Shown one piece after another: positions 8,239-16,774 of a stretch of 64,000 nucleotides of DNA. Location: the NCBI RefSeq assembly GCF_025950095.1, contig NZ_JAPDDR010000002.1, forward strand, positions 62,001 through 126,000, in the 5' to 3' direction. Position numbers and translations under genes: made by a program. Under the pieces are notes generated by a model. That model was not told where the DNA came from. It was given only the letters and a program-made list of their open reading frames with translations, and did not search any database. Every line of letters begins with the position of its first letter. Position 1 is the stretch's first letter. The DNA is from Luteolibacter rhizosphaerae (GTDB taxonomy: Bacteria; Verrucomicrobiota; Verrucomicrobiia; Verrucomicrobiales; Akkermansiaceae).

Positions 8239-8607
8239 TTACCAAGCAGACCACCGGATCAGCTTGGCCGTGACCATCACCAGCAGTGGCAGGAAGAGCC
8301 AAGCCCAGCCCGCGAGTCGCACCACCCTCTCGGGAGTCGCTTGGTCCATCTTAACGAAGGGATCGAAGCGGAGGCCCGCCTTCCCGAGGATCTCCGGCTT
8401 CCAGATGCAGGCGAGCGGCAGGAGATGGAAGGCAAGCGTGCGGATCGCGTAGCCCAAGCCGCTGGTGTGGAAACTGATGCCCACCCAGATCGCGACCACC
8501 GTGCCAGCCGCTGTCAGCTCGGTCCGCGAAGCGCCGGAGCGCGCGTAGTCGGCTTGCTCGTCAAAGCTCCACTTGGCCTCGTCATCTCCCGACGGCATGG
8601 CCTTCAT
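8239..8607 (-). CDS. small membrane protein, unknown
   Basis: The start is placed at the ATG one base after the stop of the SGNH hydrolase gene, giving about 122 residues. An ATG nine bases later is equally possible. After an acidic N-terminus there are three hydrophobic stretches: around 'AAGTVVAIWVGISF', 'RTLAFHLLPLACIW', and a C-terminal helix 'AWLFLPLLVMVTAKLI'. I do not recognise the family. It is the last of three tightly spaced minus-strand genes (rhodanese, SGNH hydrolase, this one), so co-expression is likely. Confidence 0.65.
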   Translation of the reverse strand: MKAMPSGDDEAKWSFDEQADYARSGASRTELTAAGTVVAIWVGISFHTSGLGYAIRTLAFHLLPLACIWKPEILGKAGLRFDPFVKMDQATPERVVRLAGWAWLFLPLLVMVTAKLIRWSAW

Positions 8608-8608
8608 T

Positions 8609-9319
8609 CTAGAGAACGCCGAACATGCGGGCAATCACCTTCGCCGCGATCTCGTGGCCTCTCTTGTTCGGATGATTCCCGGTCGCGAGCAATCGCTCCT
8701 GCCGTGTCCCTTTCAGCGCTGCTTTCCATGCGACCAGCACGTCGCCGACCGGCACTCCCTCTTCCGAAGCCACCTTGCGGATGATCGCGGCGCGGATCTC
8801 CAGCGGCTCATCGGGAGCATCGTAGCGCGCGCCATCGGCTCCCGTCGGTGTCAGGAAGACCACCGGCACCCCCTTCTTCTTCGCAGCCCGCGCCATCGAC
8901 CGCCAGGCTTTCTCCACTTGGGCCTCCGGCATGCGCCGGTCGTTGAGTGCGTAGTCGATGAAGATCACGTCGGGCCGCAGGCTCAGCACATCTTTCTCGA
9001 ACCGTGCCGCACCCTTCACGCTGTCCTCGCCACCGATCGCGGTGACGATCGCATTCATCACCGCATGCGGATTCGCCTTCTGGATCTTCTCCATCGCCAT
9101 CAGCGGATAGGATTCGAAAGGCTTCACCTCCGGCGTCTTGTGATAGCCCGCAGGCACGCTATGGCCGTGAAAGATCACATGGATCGTCCGGTTCTTCGGC
9201 CAAGCAACTTTCAGCTCCTGAATCAGCTTCGGCGGCAGCGGCGACTCCGCCGCATGGCTGGCACATCCGGCCAAAACCAGCAGCGGCAACCAGCACAGGA
9301 CGCGGAGCGGGGCGATCAC
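8609..9319 (-). CDS. SGNH/GDSL-type esterase lipoprotein
   Basis: This 236-residue protein begins with a lipoprotein signal ending in the lipobox LAGC (Cys at about residue 19), so it is probably anchored in the envelope. The SGNH hydrolase blocks are visible: 'FHGHSVPAGY' (block I, nucleophile Ser), a conserved Gly in 'TAIGGEDS', 'IDYALNDR' with the block III Asn, and 'GNHPNKRGHE' with the catalytic His near the end. The family hydrolyses esters on sugars, lipids or acetylated glycans. The substrate is unknown. The start overlaps the stop of the upstream rhodanese gene by four bases. Confidence 0.82.
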   Translation of the reverse strand: MIAPLRVLCWLPLLVLAGCASHAAESPLPPKLIQELKVAWPKNRTIHVIFHGHSVPAGYHKTPEVKPFESYPLMAMEKIQKANPHAVMNAIVTAIGGEDSVKGAARFEKDVLSLRPDVIFIDYALNDRRMPEAQVEKAWRSMARAAKKKGVPVVFLTPTGADGARYDAPDEPLEIRAAIIRKVASEEGVPVGDVLVAWKAALKGTRQERLLATGNHPNKRGHEIAAKVIARMFGVL

Positions 9320-9714
9320 TTGCCCTTCACTAGCGTTTTACCGGCCTTCTCCCAAGCGATGATTCCACCCTCCAGCTCGGAGACCGCGGTGAATCCCGCT
9401 GCGCGCAATTGCTGTGCCGCCTTCTCCGAGCGCTTGCCGCTACGGCAGTACACCAGCACCGGCTTCTTAGGGTCCACCGTCGCCTTCGCTTTCTCCACAA
9501 ATCCTTCCTCGCCGAAGGTCACCCGCTTCGCTCCCTTGAGATAGCCGGTTTCCCACTCATCCACCGTGCGCACGTCGAGGATCTGCACGCCCGAGCTAAT
9601 TTGCTTCTCCGCCACCTCCACCTTCACCGGTCCGTTCGGCGGCGCTTCTTCTTTGGCCATCGAAATCATCGGCAGGAGTGCAGCGGCAGCAATAGCGAAA
9701 AACCTCATAACCAT
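9316..9714 (-). CDS. exported single-domain rhodanese
   Basis: From the ATG at 9712-9714, preceded by AGGAAT, the protein has 132 residues and a signal peptide (MRFFAIAAAALLPMISMA). A second ATG at 9708 is close behind. The rhodanese domain follows, with 'ILDVRTVDEWETGYLKGA' and the active loop 'VYCRSGKRSEKAA', whose Cys carries the persulfide. The final 'ELEGGIIAWEKAG' is the usual C-terminal helix. It would move sulfane sulfur in the periplasm. It overlaps the SGNH hydrolase gene downstream (ATGA). Confidence 0.88.
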   Translation of the reverse strand: MVMRFFAIAAAALLPMISMAKEEAPPNGPVKVEVAEKQISSGVQILDVRTVDEWETGYLKGAKRVTFGEEGFVEKAKATVDPKKPVLVYCRSGKRSEKAAQQLRAAGFTAVSELEGGIIAWEKAGKTLVKGK

Positions 9715-9752
9715 ATTCCTAACCTGAAAATCCTCCCCAACAACCTCTTCCA

Positions 9753-9790
9753 TTCAAAGTTCGGAGTTCAACGTTCAAAGTCCGCAGTTC
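9753..9790. repeat. short intergenic direct repeat, 21-base period
   Basis: A 17-base sequence starting TTCAAAGT at 9753 recurs at 9774 with two mismatches. It fills the gap between rsgA and the rhodanese gene. It resembles other short-period intergenic repeats in this window. Confidence 0.45.
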
Positions 9791-9791
9791 C

Positions 9792-10910
9792 TCACTCCCA
9801 GTCCCCCTTCTCGTCCTTTTCCAATTGGATCCGGTCGTTCAGGTTCCGCGCCTTCACCCGGTGGTTCCGCTTGGCCCAGCGCTCCACCGTCATCTGGCGC
9901 TTCTTCGCCAGCTTCCGCAGCTTCAGGATCTCGTCGTCCAGCCGCAGGAAACTCTCCAAGCGATGTAGATCCAGCGTGCCCTCCGCCACCGCCGCGCGGA
10001 TCGCACAGCCCTTGTCGTTGCCGTGCTTGCAGTCGGCGAACTTGCATTCGAGCGCCATCGTTTCCACGTCGGCGAAGCTCTCGCGGAGCGTCTGCTCGTC
10101 GGTCCACATCTGGATCTCCCGCATCCCCGGGTTGTCGATCAGCATGCCGCCGAAGGGCAGGGGAACGAGTTCGCGCGAGGTCGTCGTGTGGCGGCCCTTG
10201 CCGGTCACGTCATTCACCTCGCTGGTCCATTGCCACTCCTCGCCGTAGAGCTGGTTCACCAGCGTGGACTTGCCGACTCCGGAGGAACCTACGACGCACA
10301 TGGTCACGCCGTCCTTCAGATAGGATTGCAGCACCTCCAGCCCCTCGCCGGTGAGGGCGCTGGTCACATGGATGTCCGCATCGGCGGAGAGAGCGCGCAG
10401 TTCCCGCGCACAGGCTTCGTTGTGCTCTGGCGGGCACAGGTCGGACTTGTTGATCAGCACCACCGCCTTCGCCGCGCTGCGACCGATCAGCGTGAAGTAG
10501 CGCTCCATGCGCCGCGGGTTATGGTCCGGGCCGGAATCGGTGACCACCGCCACCACATCCACGTTCGCGCCGATCACCTGTTCCTCCACGCTCTTCCCCG
10601 GCATCTTGCGGGAGAAGCAGGACTTCCGCGGCAGGCTCGCGCGGATCACGTGATCTTCGTTCTCGCCGCCCAGCTCCACCGCCACCCAGTCGCCCACCGC
10701 CGGCAGATCCGCATCCGTCTCCGCGTCGTGCCAGACCTTGCCGGAGAGCACCACGTCGATCTCCTCCACGTCCTCGGGATCTTCTCCCACGAAGGCGCTG
10801 TAGTTGATCGTCGTTTCCCGGATCAGCCGCGCGGGGAACCAGCCCTTCGCTTCGTAAGGAGCAAAAGCCTCGGCAAAAAAGTCATCCCAACCCAACTCGG
10901 CGAGCGTCAT
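9792..10910 (-). CDS. rsgA: ribosome small-subunit-dependent GTPase A
   Basis: RsgA is a circularly permuted GTPase that checks maturation of the 30S subunit. The 372-residue protein has the expected order: an OB-fold N-terminal domain, then G4 (NKSD, residues 154-157), the P-loop G1 (GSSGVGKS, 208-215) and G3 (DNPGM, 259-263). The C-terminal zinc motif has Cys289, Cys294, His296 and Cys302. It is longer than E. coli RsgA by about 20 residues, mostly N-terminal. The ATG at 10908-10910 fits the family start. It lies 55 bases downstream of rlmD on the same strand, so two ribosome-maturation genes may share a transcript. Confidence 0.95.
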   Translation of the reverse strand: MTLAELGWDDFFAEAFAPYEAKGWFPARLIRETTINYSAFVGEDPEDVEEIDVVLSGKVWHDAETDADLPAVGDWVAVELGGENEDHVIRASLPRKSCFSRKMPGKSVEEQVIGANVDVVAVVTDSGPDHNPRRMERYFTLIGRSAAKAVVLINKSDLCPPEHNEACARELRALSADADIHVTSALTGEGLEVLQSYLKDGVTMCVVGSSGVGKSTLVNQLYGEEWQWTSEVNDVTGKGRHTTTSRELVPLPFGGMLIDNPGMREIQMWTDEQTLRESFADVETMALECKFADCKHGNDKGCAIRAAVAEGTLDLHRLESFLRLDDEILKLRKLAKKRQMTVERWAKRNHRVKARNLNDRIQLEKDEKGDWE

Positions 10911-10965
10911 CCGTGGCAGAGCCTAGGGGTGAATCGCCGCACTGTCGATGCCTGCCGCGTCCCAC

Positions 10966-12183
10966 TCATGCGCGGGTCAGGGTCATTACGCATTCCAAGT
11001 GCCGCGTGTGCGGGAAGAGGTCGAAGGGCTGCACCTTCCCCAGCTTGAAGCCGCCTTCCTTCAGGATCGCCAGATCGCGCACCTGAGTCGCCGGGTCGCA
11101 GGACACGTAGACCACCCGCGCCGGGGCGAAGGCGATGAGCTGCGCCAGAAACTCCGGCGAGCAACCTTTGCGCGGCGGGTCGATCAGCACCGCTGTCTCG
11201 GTCGCAGGAAACTGGATGTCCGCGAAAATCGCCTCGGCGGATGCCGCCATGAAAGTCGCGTTCGTGATGCCATTCGTCTCCGCATTCCGGCGCGCCCAAT
11301 CGGCGGCGGATTCATTTACCTCCACCCCCGCCACCTGCTCGAAGTGCTTCGCCAGGGTCAGCGCGAAGAGGCCGGAGCCGCAGTAGGCATCCACCAGGTA
11401 GCGTGCCCCGCCTTCGCAGGCCTCACCCCCTGCGTGTCCGGTGAAGGCGGGCAGGATGAAGGGGTTGTTTTGGAAGAAATCGCCCGCCAGGAAGTCGAAG
11501 GACAGCTCGCCCACGTGCTCGGTCACCACCGCGTTCGGGTTCGTTTCGACCCGGCCTTCGGTCGCGCGCAGCAGCAGGGTCGCGCCTTTCTTGAAGGACT
11601 TCGCCCGCTGCCGGATCGAGGCCCGCTCCCGCGGCAGCGCGGCATTGATCTCCGCCATCGCGATCGGGCACTGTGGCACGTCGATGATCCCGCTGCGGCG
11701 GCCGATCGGCAGGAAGCCGATGCCCTCGATCTCGCCATCGCGTGGACGGTCGAAGTGAGGCGTGATCTTCGAGCGGTAGTTCCAGAGTGCGGGGGAGGGG
11801 ATGCAAGGCTCCACCGGGAACTCGATTCCCGCCATGTGCTGTAACAACTCGCCCACCTGCCGTGTCTTCCACGCCAGCTGCGCCTCGTAGTTCAGGTGTT
11901 GGTACTGGCAGCCGCCGCAGGTCCCGAAGAGAGGGCAGCCGGGCTCGGTCCGCTCGGGGGCCGGCTCGAGCACTTCCATCAGGTCCGCCTGCGAGCAGTT
12001 CTTGTCATTGCGGAAGACTCGCGCCTTCACGAGCTCCCCCGGTAGGCAGAAGGGCACGAAGATCACCCAGCCGTCGATCCGGCCGATTCCGATCCCCAGA
12101 TTGCTCAGGGCATCGATCCGGAGCTCGATTTCCTGATGGTAGGCGAAGGGATGGGGATGGAATTTCTTGGGCGGGCGCTGCAT
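10966..12183 (-). CDS. rlmD: 23S rRNA (uracil-C5)-methyltransferase, RlmD/TrmA family
   Basis: This SAM-dependent enzyme makes m5U in rRNA. The start is the ATG at 12181-12183 (MQRPPKKF, 405 residues), because an upstream extension has no family similarity. An N-terminal TRAM-like region is followed by the 4Fe-4S ligands Cys83, Cys89, Cys92 (CPLFGTCGGC) and Cys172. The methyltransferase domain shows 'DAYCGSGLFAL', the nucleophile Cys362 in 'YVSCDPAT' and 'LIDPPRKG'. It ends with 'PHTRHLE', which carries the catalytic Glu. The iron-sulfur motif separates RlmC/RlmD types from TrmA. Whether the target is U1939, U747 or both cannot be told from sequence alone. Confidence 0.9.
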   Translation of the reverse strand: MQRPPKKFHPHPFAYHQEIELRIDALSNLGIGIGRIDGWVIFVPFCLPGELVKARVFRNDKNCSQADLMEVLEPAPERTEPGCPLFGTCGGCQYQHLNYEAQLAWKTRQVGELLQHMAGIEFPVEPCIPSPALWNYRSKITPHFDRPRDGEIEGIGFLPIGRRSGIIDVPQCPIAMAEINAALPRERASIRQRAKSFKKGATLLLRATEGRVETNPNAVVTEHVGELSFDFLAGDFFQNNPFILPAFTGHAGGEACEGGARYLVDAYCGSGLFALTLAKHFEQVAGVEVNESAADWARRNAETNGITNATFMAASAEAIFADIQFPATETAVLIDPPRKGCSPEFLAQLIAFAPARVVYVSCDPATQVRDLAILKEGGFKLGKVQPFDLFPHTRHLECVMTLTRA

Positions 12184-12216
12184 GCGGAGCCTCCGGGTTA
12201 GGGCCCCCGGGGGCGC

Positions 12217-12245
12217 TTGCCAAGCGGCAATCCCGGCGGCAGATT
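12217..12245 (+). promoter_or_regulatory. candidate promoter for small exported protein
   Basis: TTGCCA and CAGATT are separated by 17 bases, ending six bases before the ATG at 12252. It matches the short-leader geometry seen elsewhere in the window, but the -10 is weak. Confidence 0.25.
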
Positions 12246-12251
12246 GGAGAC

Positions 12252-12572
12252 ATGAAGGCGGGAATCCTCTTCTTCGCGGCAATCACCTCTCTGCCCGCGG
12301 CCGCGGCGGAGAAGACCGTCTGGTATGATTCGAAGGGGAATGTCGCCCTCGTGGAGAAGGAATCTTCCAAGATCCCCGAGCCCTTCATCCCGCAGTGGGT
12401 GGCCCGGGAAGAACGCCGGGACCGCGCCTTGAAGGGGAGCCCGGGCCCGCGTCGGAGCCGCGGCTGGTCCAGCACTTGGAGCTCGGCCTATCCGACGTAC
12501 GGCTCCGCCTGCTACCGTCAGGCTTACCCGCGCTGCCATCGCCCGGCGGGCTGGCGCGTGATCATTCGCTAG
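12252..12572 (+). CDS. small exported protein, unknown
   Basis: This 106-residue protein has a clear signal peptide (MKAGILFFAAITSLPAAAAE), so the ATG at 12252 is preferred over the long upstream extension of the frame through the divergent rlmD gene. The mature part is basic and ends with a Ser/Tyr/Arg-rich tail (STWSSAYPTYGSACYRQAYP region) with two cysteines. Such short exported basic proteins are common in Verrucomicrobiota but have no assigned function. Its last 11 bases overlap the 3' end of the convergent lipoprotein gene. Confidence 0.65.
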   Translation: MKAGILFFAAITSLPAAAAEKTVWYDSKGNVALVEKESSKIPEPFIPQWVAREERRDRALKGSPGPRRSRGWSSTWSSAYPTYGSACYRQAYPRCHRPAGWRVIIR

Positions 12573-12849
12573 CGTCCGGTGCCTTGGCCCGCACCGTGGG
12601 GCCATCCTGCTTCGGCTGCTCGGTCGTTGCCCGCATGTCCCGGGCATCCGGCAGCCGTTGGGTCAGGTCCGGCAGCAGCTTGGGCGCCCCCTGGTTCACC
12701 ATCTGCAGCGGGGCTACAGGCGTGTCGTCCACCCGCGTCGGCTTGTTCCTCGGCTTCGTCATCGGTTCTTCCGGTACCTCCACGGCCTTGGGCGGCGGCG
12801 TACAGGCGGCGAAGAGACAGGTCAGTGCGAGAATGCAGGTGAGACGCAT
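12562..12849 (-). CDS. small Pro-rich lipoprotein
   Basis: This 95-residue protein starts at the ATG at 12847-12849, where a lipoprotein signal MRLTCILALTCLFAAC gives a lipobox with Cys16. The mature part is Pro/Lys-rich (TPPPKAVEVPEEPM) and appears unstructured, with no domain I recognise. It is probably anchored to a membrane. Its stop lies inside the convergent exported-protein gene, an 11-base overlap. The 239 bases between its start and the next gene hold nothing I can identify beyond ordinary promoter-sized space. Confidence 0.65.
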   Translation of the reverse strand: MRLTCILALTCLFAACTPPPKAVEVPEEPMTKPRNKPTRVDDTPVAPLQMVNQGAPKLLPDLTQRLPDARDMRATTEQPKQDGPTVRAKAPDASE

Positions 12850-13088
12850 GACAGGTTTTCGGGACGGGCCGGGACGATGGCCGAGCTGGAAGGGCTTGGC
12901 AATGTAGAACATTCGGCGTTTCCCGGGGCCGCAAAATGGCCTCGGACGCCGCTCCGGGCGCGGCGATGATCAGTAAGTTTGGCTGCTTTCTCCCGATTTC
13001 AAGATTTCTCGCCAAAGCCTGAAAAAAGATAAAGAAAGCCCGCCAACAGACTCGTTATCCACGGGTTGGATCAAAGACAGCACCTACC

Positions 13089-13607
13089 ATGAAAGCGATT
13101 ACCTCCATCGTCGCAGCGCTCTGTGCGCTCGCACTGCCCGCCATGGCGGACAAGAAAGACAAGGATGCGGCGTCCGTACCGGACACCACCCTGAGCAAGG
13201 CCCAGATCCCCGCCGAAGTCGTGAACGGCGTCGAGTTCGACAAGGCCTCCCTCGAAGGCAAGGTCGTGGTCATCGAGGAGTGGGGCGTGAATTGCCCGCC
13301 TTGCATCGCCAGCTTGCCGGACATGGCCAAGCTCGCGAAGCGCTATGAGAAGAAGGGCCTCATGGTCATCGGTCTCGAGCGCCAGCAGGGCTCCAAGGAA
13401 GAGATCATGAAGCTCCTCAAACCCGCCCGCGTCCAGTATCCAGTCTTCTCCGGCGGCTCCAGCGGCGTCGCCAGCGATGGCATCCCGCACGCCTGTGTTT
13501 TCGGCGCGGATGGCAAGCTGATCTGGCACGGCCACCCGATGGACAAGGAGTTCGAGGACTCCGTGAAGGACGCCCTCAAGGCCATCAAGCCCGTCGCTTC
13601 ACGCTAA
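13089..13607 (+). CDS. exported TlpA-like thioredoxin-fold protein
   Basis: This 172-residue protein has a signal peptide (cleavage near AMA-DKK) and a thioredoxin fold with a CPPC active site at residues 69-72 (EWGVNCPPC). It has a conserved cis-Pro region around 'DGIPHACVFGADGKLIWHGHP'. TlpA/ResA-type proteins reduce or shuffle disulfides in the periplasm, for example in cytochrome c maturation. No cytochrome biogenesis genes are adjacent, so the partner is unknown. A strong intrinsic terminator follows directly, so it is probably the end of its transcript. Confidence 0.87.
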   Translation: MKAITSIVAALCALALPAMADKKDKDAASVPDTTLSKAQIPAEVVNGVEFDKASLEGKVVVIEEWGVNCPPCIASLPDMAKLAKRYEKKGLMVIGLERQQGSKEEIMKLLKPARVQYPVFSGGSSGVASDGIPHACVFGADGKLIWHGHPMDKEFEDSVKDALKAIKPVASR

Positions 13608-13625
13608 TCCGGCCAGACTTTTCCC

Positions 13626-13659
13626 AAGCGCCGCTTCCTTCATGGGAGCGGCGCTTTTT
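13626..13659 (+). terminator. intrinsic terminator after the TlpA-like gene
   Basis: A GC-rich stem (AAGCGCCGCTTCC pairing with GGGAGCGGCGCTT, one wobble pair) with a six-base loop is followed by TTTTT. It starts 19 bases after the stop codon at 13607. Confidence 0.85.
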
Positions 13660-13738
13660 CGTGTCCCTTCGACCGGAGGCGGCAAAAATCAAGATGTGCG
13701 GACGGCAGATAGATCGTTACGATCGCTCTATTCCGGAG

Positions 13739-14533
13739 ATGCATGACGACCCCGATCTAAATCCTTATTCTCCTCCGGCGGCGGCTTCCGGTGCCGCGGC
13801 CCCTTCAGAGGGGACCGGGCCGCTGAAGGATCCGCGTCTCTTGGGGCGGTTGGCGACCTTCAGCGCGGGAGCTCTGTTCGTGGTGAGGCTGCTTATCCAT
13901 GTCTTCCCGAACGCTGAAGTGGTCGAACTCTTGGAGAAGATCCAAACGGTGAGTTCGGTAACGACCATGGTACTCTACCTATGGTGGCTTGCGCGCTGCG
14001 CGAAAAACACCGCGGTGATCGATCGTCGGAATCAGACCGGTCCCGTGTGGGCGGTCTTTTGCCACTTCGTCCCGGTAGCAAACTGGTTTTCTCCCTGTCT
14101 GGTGCTGCGGCGGATCGCGATAACCACCTTCAAGCATCGGGCCGCTGCCGGGATCGGGTACATCGTGATCGCTTGGTGGTTTCTTCTGGTGTCGGCCATT
14201 ATCCTGGAAGGGATAGAACCTCAAGCGGGGGAACCGATCATGAGTGCCGCCTACTTGGCGCCTTGGGGTTCTCTCGGGGCTCAGGCCTTGGCATTCGCAT
14301 GTTTTGCATACCTGTTGGCCCGCATCGGCTCTGCTCAAGCTGCGTTCCGGTGGCCGGACCTCCCCGAGTCCGATCGGCCTGGATTCGTCCGATGGTCCGG
14401 GCCACGGTCGGCCCCCCGGATGCTCCCGAATGCAAAGGTCACGCGCATTCCGCCGCGCCGTGAACCAGCGTCGCAGCCTCGACGTCTTGCACCACCGCCG
14501 CGAACGCAACCCGGCGACGTCAACGAGGCGTAG
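13739..14533 (+). CDS. DUF4328 family membrane protein
   Basis: From the ATG at 13739 the protein has about 264 residues and begins MHDDPDLNPYSPPAA, the 'NPYSPP' opening common in PVC membrane proteins. ATGs at 13694 and 13661 are also in frame. The membrane domain has four to five helices and the DUF4328 signature 'GPVWAVFCHFVPVANWFSP' between helices two and three, followed by 'LVLRRI'. The C-terminal 50 residues are Arg/Pro-rich and probably disordered. The biochemical role of DUF4328 is not known. It converges with the exported protein at 14550, 16 bases away. Confidence 0.72.
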   Translation: MHDDPDLNPYSPPAAASGAAAPSEGTGPLKDPRLLGRLATFSAGALFVVRLLIHVFPNAEVVELLEKIQTVSSVTTMVLYLWWLARCAKNTAVIDRRNQTGPVWAVFCHFVPVANWFSPCLVLRRIAITTFKHRAAAGIGYIVIAWWFLLVSAIILEGIEPQAGEPIMSAAYLAPWGSLGAQALAFACFAYLLARIGSAQAAFRWPDLPESDRPGFVRWSGPRSAPRMLPNAKVTRIPPRREPASQPRRLAPPPRTQPGDVNEA

Positions 14534-14549
14534 GGGATAAGATCTCTTC

Positions 14550-15383
14550 TCAGCCCTCGGGATCAATCCTTACCAGCGTGACCCAGCGCTTGTCGCTGTG
14601 CTTCCCGTCCAGCTCGCGCGGTGGTTCCATCACGGAGAGCAAGCGCCACTGGCCTTCCTTCAACCGAATCAGGCCCCCGGTCCGGAAGGAAGCGAAGGCT
14701 GGCATGGTGAGATCCAGGCTTTCGTGGCCGAAGTGATCCGCCCCTTGGAACGCCACGTCCTCGAATAGCACCGCCAGGTCCCAGGTCTTCTCTTCCACCG
14801 CCACCGCTTGAGCCACCGCAGAAAATGAGGTCCCGGTATTCCGTGTCTCGAACGAGGTCGGTGTCGCCGTGGTCATCAGCCTCTCCAAGGACTCCGGAAG
14901 TGTTTGAGGCGGAGGCTCGGGCTTCTCGGTGATCGGTCCGCAGGGTAGGCTCGGCGGCTCGTATTCGGTCGGGTAGATTCGCTCCGAGATCGCTTCCGCC
15001 TTCATCTGGGTCGAGGCATCCGCCCCGGTGACCGGGCTATGGATCAGCCTTACGCCTCCCGCGCCGGTCAGGCATTCGGCGCGGAGGGCGGCCAGACTCT
15101 CGGCCCCTTGGAGATCGTCCAGGCGCTTTGCCACCTCGATCGCGGGAGCCTCCCAGGTTTCCAGTCGCACCCGGAGTGGCAGGCGGCGCTCCTTCTCCCT
15201 GTCCGCCGGGAAGCGCATCACCCGGGAGCTGTCATCGGAGCCATCCAGAAATTCCCAAACACCACCGCCATGGACGCCCAAGTTTTCGGGTAGCGGGTCC
15301 GGTTCGGGTGCCACCTCCTGGGCGATGGCAAGGGAGGGAAGCATCGAGCAGAGCACGAGGGGGAGAAGTCGGGTCATGGCCAT
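14550..15383 (-). CDS. exported hypothetical protein
   Basis: This 277-residue protein has an N-terminal signal peptide (MTRLLPLVLCSMLPSLAIAQE). An ATG two codons earlier gives the stated start. The mature part is soluble, Pro- and Glu-rich, with 'GVWEFLDGSDDSSRVMRFP' near the N-terminus and a C-terminal segment 'LRLKEGQWRLLSVMEPP'-like. I do not recognise a family. The style resembles verrucomicrobial periplasmic proteins of unknown role. It is divergent from kbl. Confidence 0.7.
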   Translation of the reverse strand: MAMTRLLPLVLCSMLPSLAIAQEVAPEPDPLPENLGVHGGGVWEFLDGSDDSSRVMRFPADREKERRLPLRVRLETWEAPAIEVAKRLDDLQGAESLAALRAECLTGAGGVRLIHSPVTGADASTQMKAEAISERIYPTEYEPPSLPCGPITEKPEPPPQTLPESLERLMTTATPTSFETRNTGTSFSAVAQAVAVEEKTWDLAVLFEDVAFQGADHFGHESLDLTMPAFASFRTGGLIRLKEGQWRLLSVMEPPRELDGKHSDKRWVTLVRIDPEG

Positions 15384-15509
15384 GTTGTCTGAAACGGATG
15401 ACCCGCTCGTTCTATTCGGTCAAAATGTGCTCGGGACCCCTTTCCGCAGCTTTCCTGCGCGAAATCCGCATTCCGTCGCGCGCCGTTCGCGTTCATAAGA
15501 AGCCCCGTC

Positions 15510-16706
15510 ATGTATTCCGACGCGCTCGCTTCCCACCTCCGCACGACGCTCTCTGAAATCGAATCCGCCGGGCTCTACAAGCGCGAGCGGCTCATCGATT
15601 CCACGCAGAACTCGACCGTGCGCCTGAAGGACGGCCGCGAGGTCATCAACATGTGCGCGAACAACTACCTCGGCCTCGCGGATCATCCGGAGGTCGTCGC
15701 AGCTGCCCGCGCCTCCGTGGACCGCTGGGGCTTCGGCATGGCCAGTGTGCGCTTCATCTGCGGTACCCAGACTCTCCACAAGCAGCTTGAGGAAAAGATC
15801 TCCGAGTTCCTCGGCACGGAGGACACCATCCTCTACCCGAGCTGCTTCGATGCGAATGGCGGCCTCTTCGAGGTCCTCCTCGGCCCCGAGGATGCGGTCA
15901 TCTCCGACGCGCTCAACCACGCCTCGATCATCGATGGCGTCCGCCTCTGCAAGGCCAAGCGCTACCGCTACGCGAACAACGACATGGCTGATCTGGAAGC
16001 CCAGCTCAAGGCCGCGGATGCCGATGGCGCGCGCTTCAAGCTCATCACCACCGATGGCGTGTTCTCCATGGACGGCATCATCTGCGACCTCGATCAGGTC
16101 CACGCCCTCGCCGACAAATACAACGCCCTCGTCCACTTCGACGACTGCCACTCCACCGGTTTCCTCGGCGCCCGCGGCCGCGGCACTCACGAGCACTGTG
16201 GCCTCTTCGGCAAGATCGATGTGACCACCGGCACTTTGGGCAAGGCGCTCGGTGGTGCCTCCGGTGGCTATACTTCCGGCAAGAAGGAGATCATCGAGCT
16301 CCTGCGCCAGCGCTCCCGCCCCTACCTTTTCTCAAACACCATCGCCCCCCCGATCGTCGCCGCCTCGCTGAGGGTTTTCGAAATGCTCGAAGCTTCCACC
16401 GAACTCGCCGACCGCGTGAAGGACAACACCACCTACTTCCGCGAGGCCATGGCCGGCACCGGCTTCACCATCGCCGGGAAGGACCATCCGATCTCGCCCG
16501 TCATGCTCGGGGATGCCGCCCTGTCCCAGAAGTTTGCCGACAAGCTGCTCGAGCACGGCGTCTACGCCATCGGCTTCTTCTTCCCCGTCGTCCCGCAGGG
16601 CAAGGCCCGCATCCGCACCCAAATCAGCGCCGCCCATACCCGCGAGCAACTCGATAAGGGCATCGAAGCCTTCGTGAAGACCGGCAAGGAGCTCGGCGTG
16701 ATTTGA
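15510..16706 (+). CDS. kbl: glycine C-acetyltransferase (2-amino-3-ketobutyrate CoA ligase)
   Basis: This PLP enzyme cleaves 2-amino-3-ketobutyrate with CoA to glycine and acetyl-CoA, the second step of threonine degradation. The 398-residue length is typical. The PLP lysine is K245 in '[11 protein letters not shown]'. D211 and H214 (FDDCHSTGF) hold the cofactor ring, and '[13 protein letters not shown]' is the usual N-terminal landmark. The frame '[13 protein letters not shown]' also matches Kbl rather than the related AONS or ALAS enzymes. Threonine dehydrogenase, its usual partner, is not next to it here. Confidence 0.95.
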   Translation: MYSDALASHLRTTLSEIESAGLYKRERLIDSTQNSTVRLKDGREVINMCANNYLGLADHPEVVAAARASVDRWGFGMASVRFICGTQTLHKQLEEKISEFLGTEDTILYPSCFDANGGLFEVLLGPEDAVISDALNHASIIDGVRLCKAKRYRYANNDMADLEAQLKAADADGARFKLITTDGVFSMDGIICDLDQVHALADKYNALVHFDDCHSTGFLGARGRGTHEHCGLFGKIDVTTGTLGKALGGASGGYTSGKKEIIELLRQRSRPYLFSNTIAPPIVAASLRVFEMLEASTELADRVKDNTTYFREAMAGTGFTIAGKDHPISPVMLGDAALSQKFADKLLEHGVYAIGFFFPVVPQGKARIRTQISAAHTREQLDKGIEAFVKTGKELGVI

Positions 16707-16774
16707 TCAAGGAGGGGGTGCGTCTCGCGCCCTATACCTTCTCGAATGGTAACGTCCTCCCCCCCAATCTTTCG

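Noticed and set aside
11787-12251. Extension of the small exported protein frame upstream through the rlmD gene
   Set aside because: The signal peptide begins at 12252 and the upstream part is antisense to the conserved TRAM region of rlmD.
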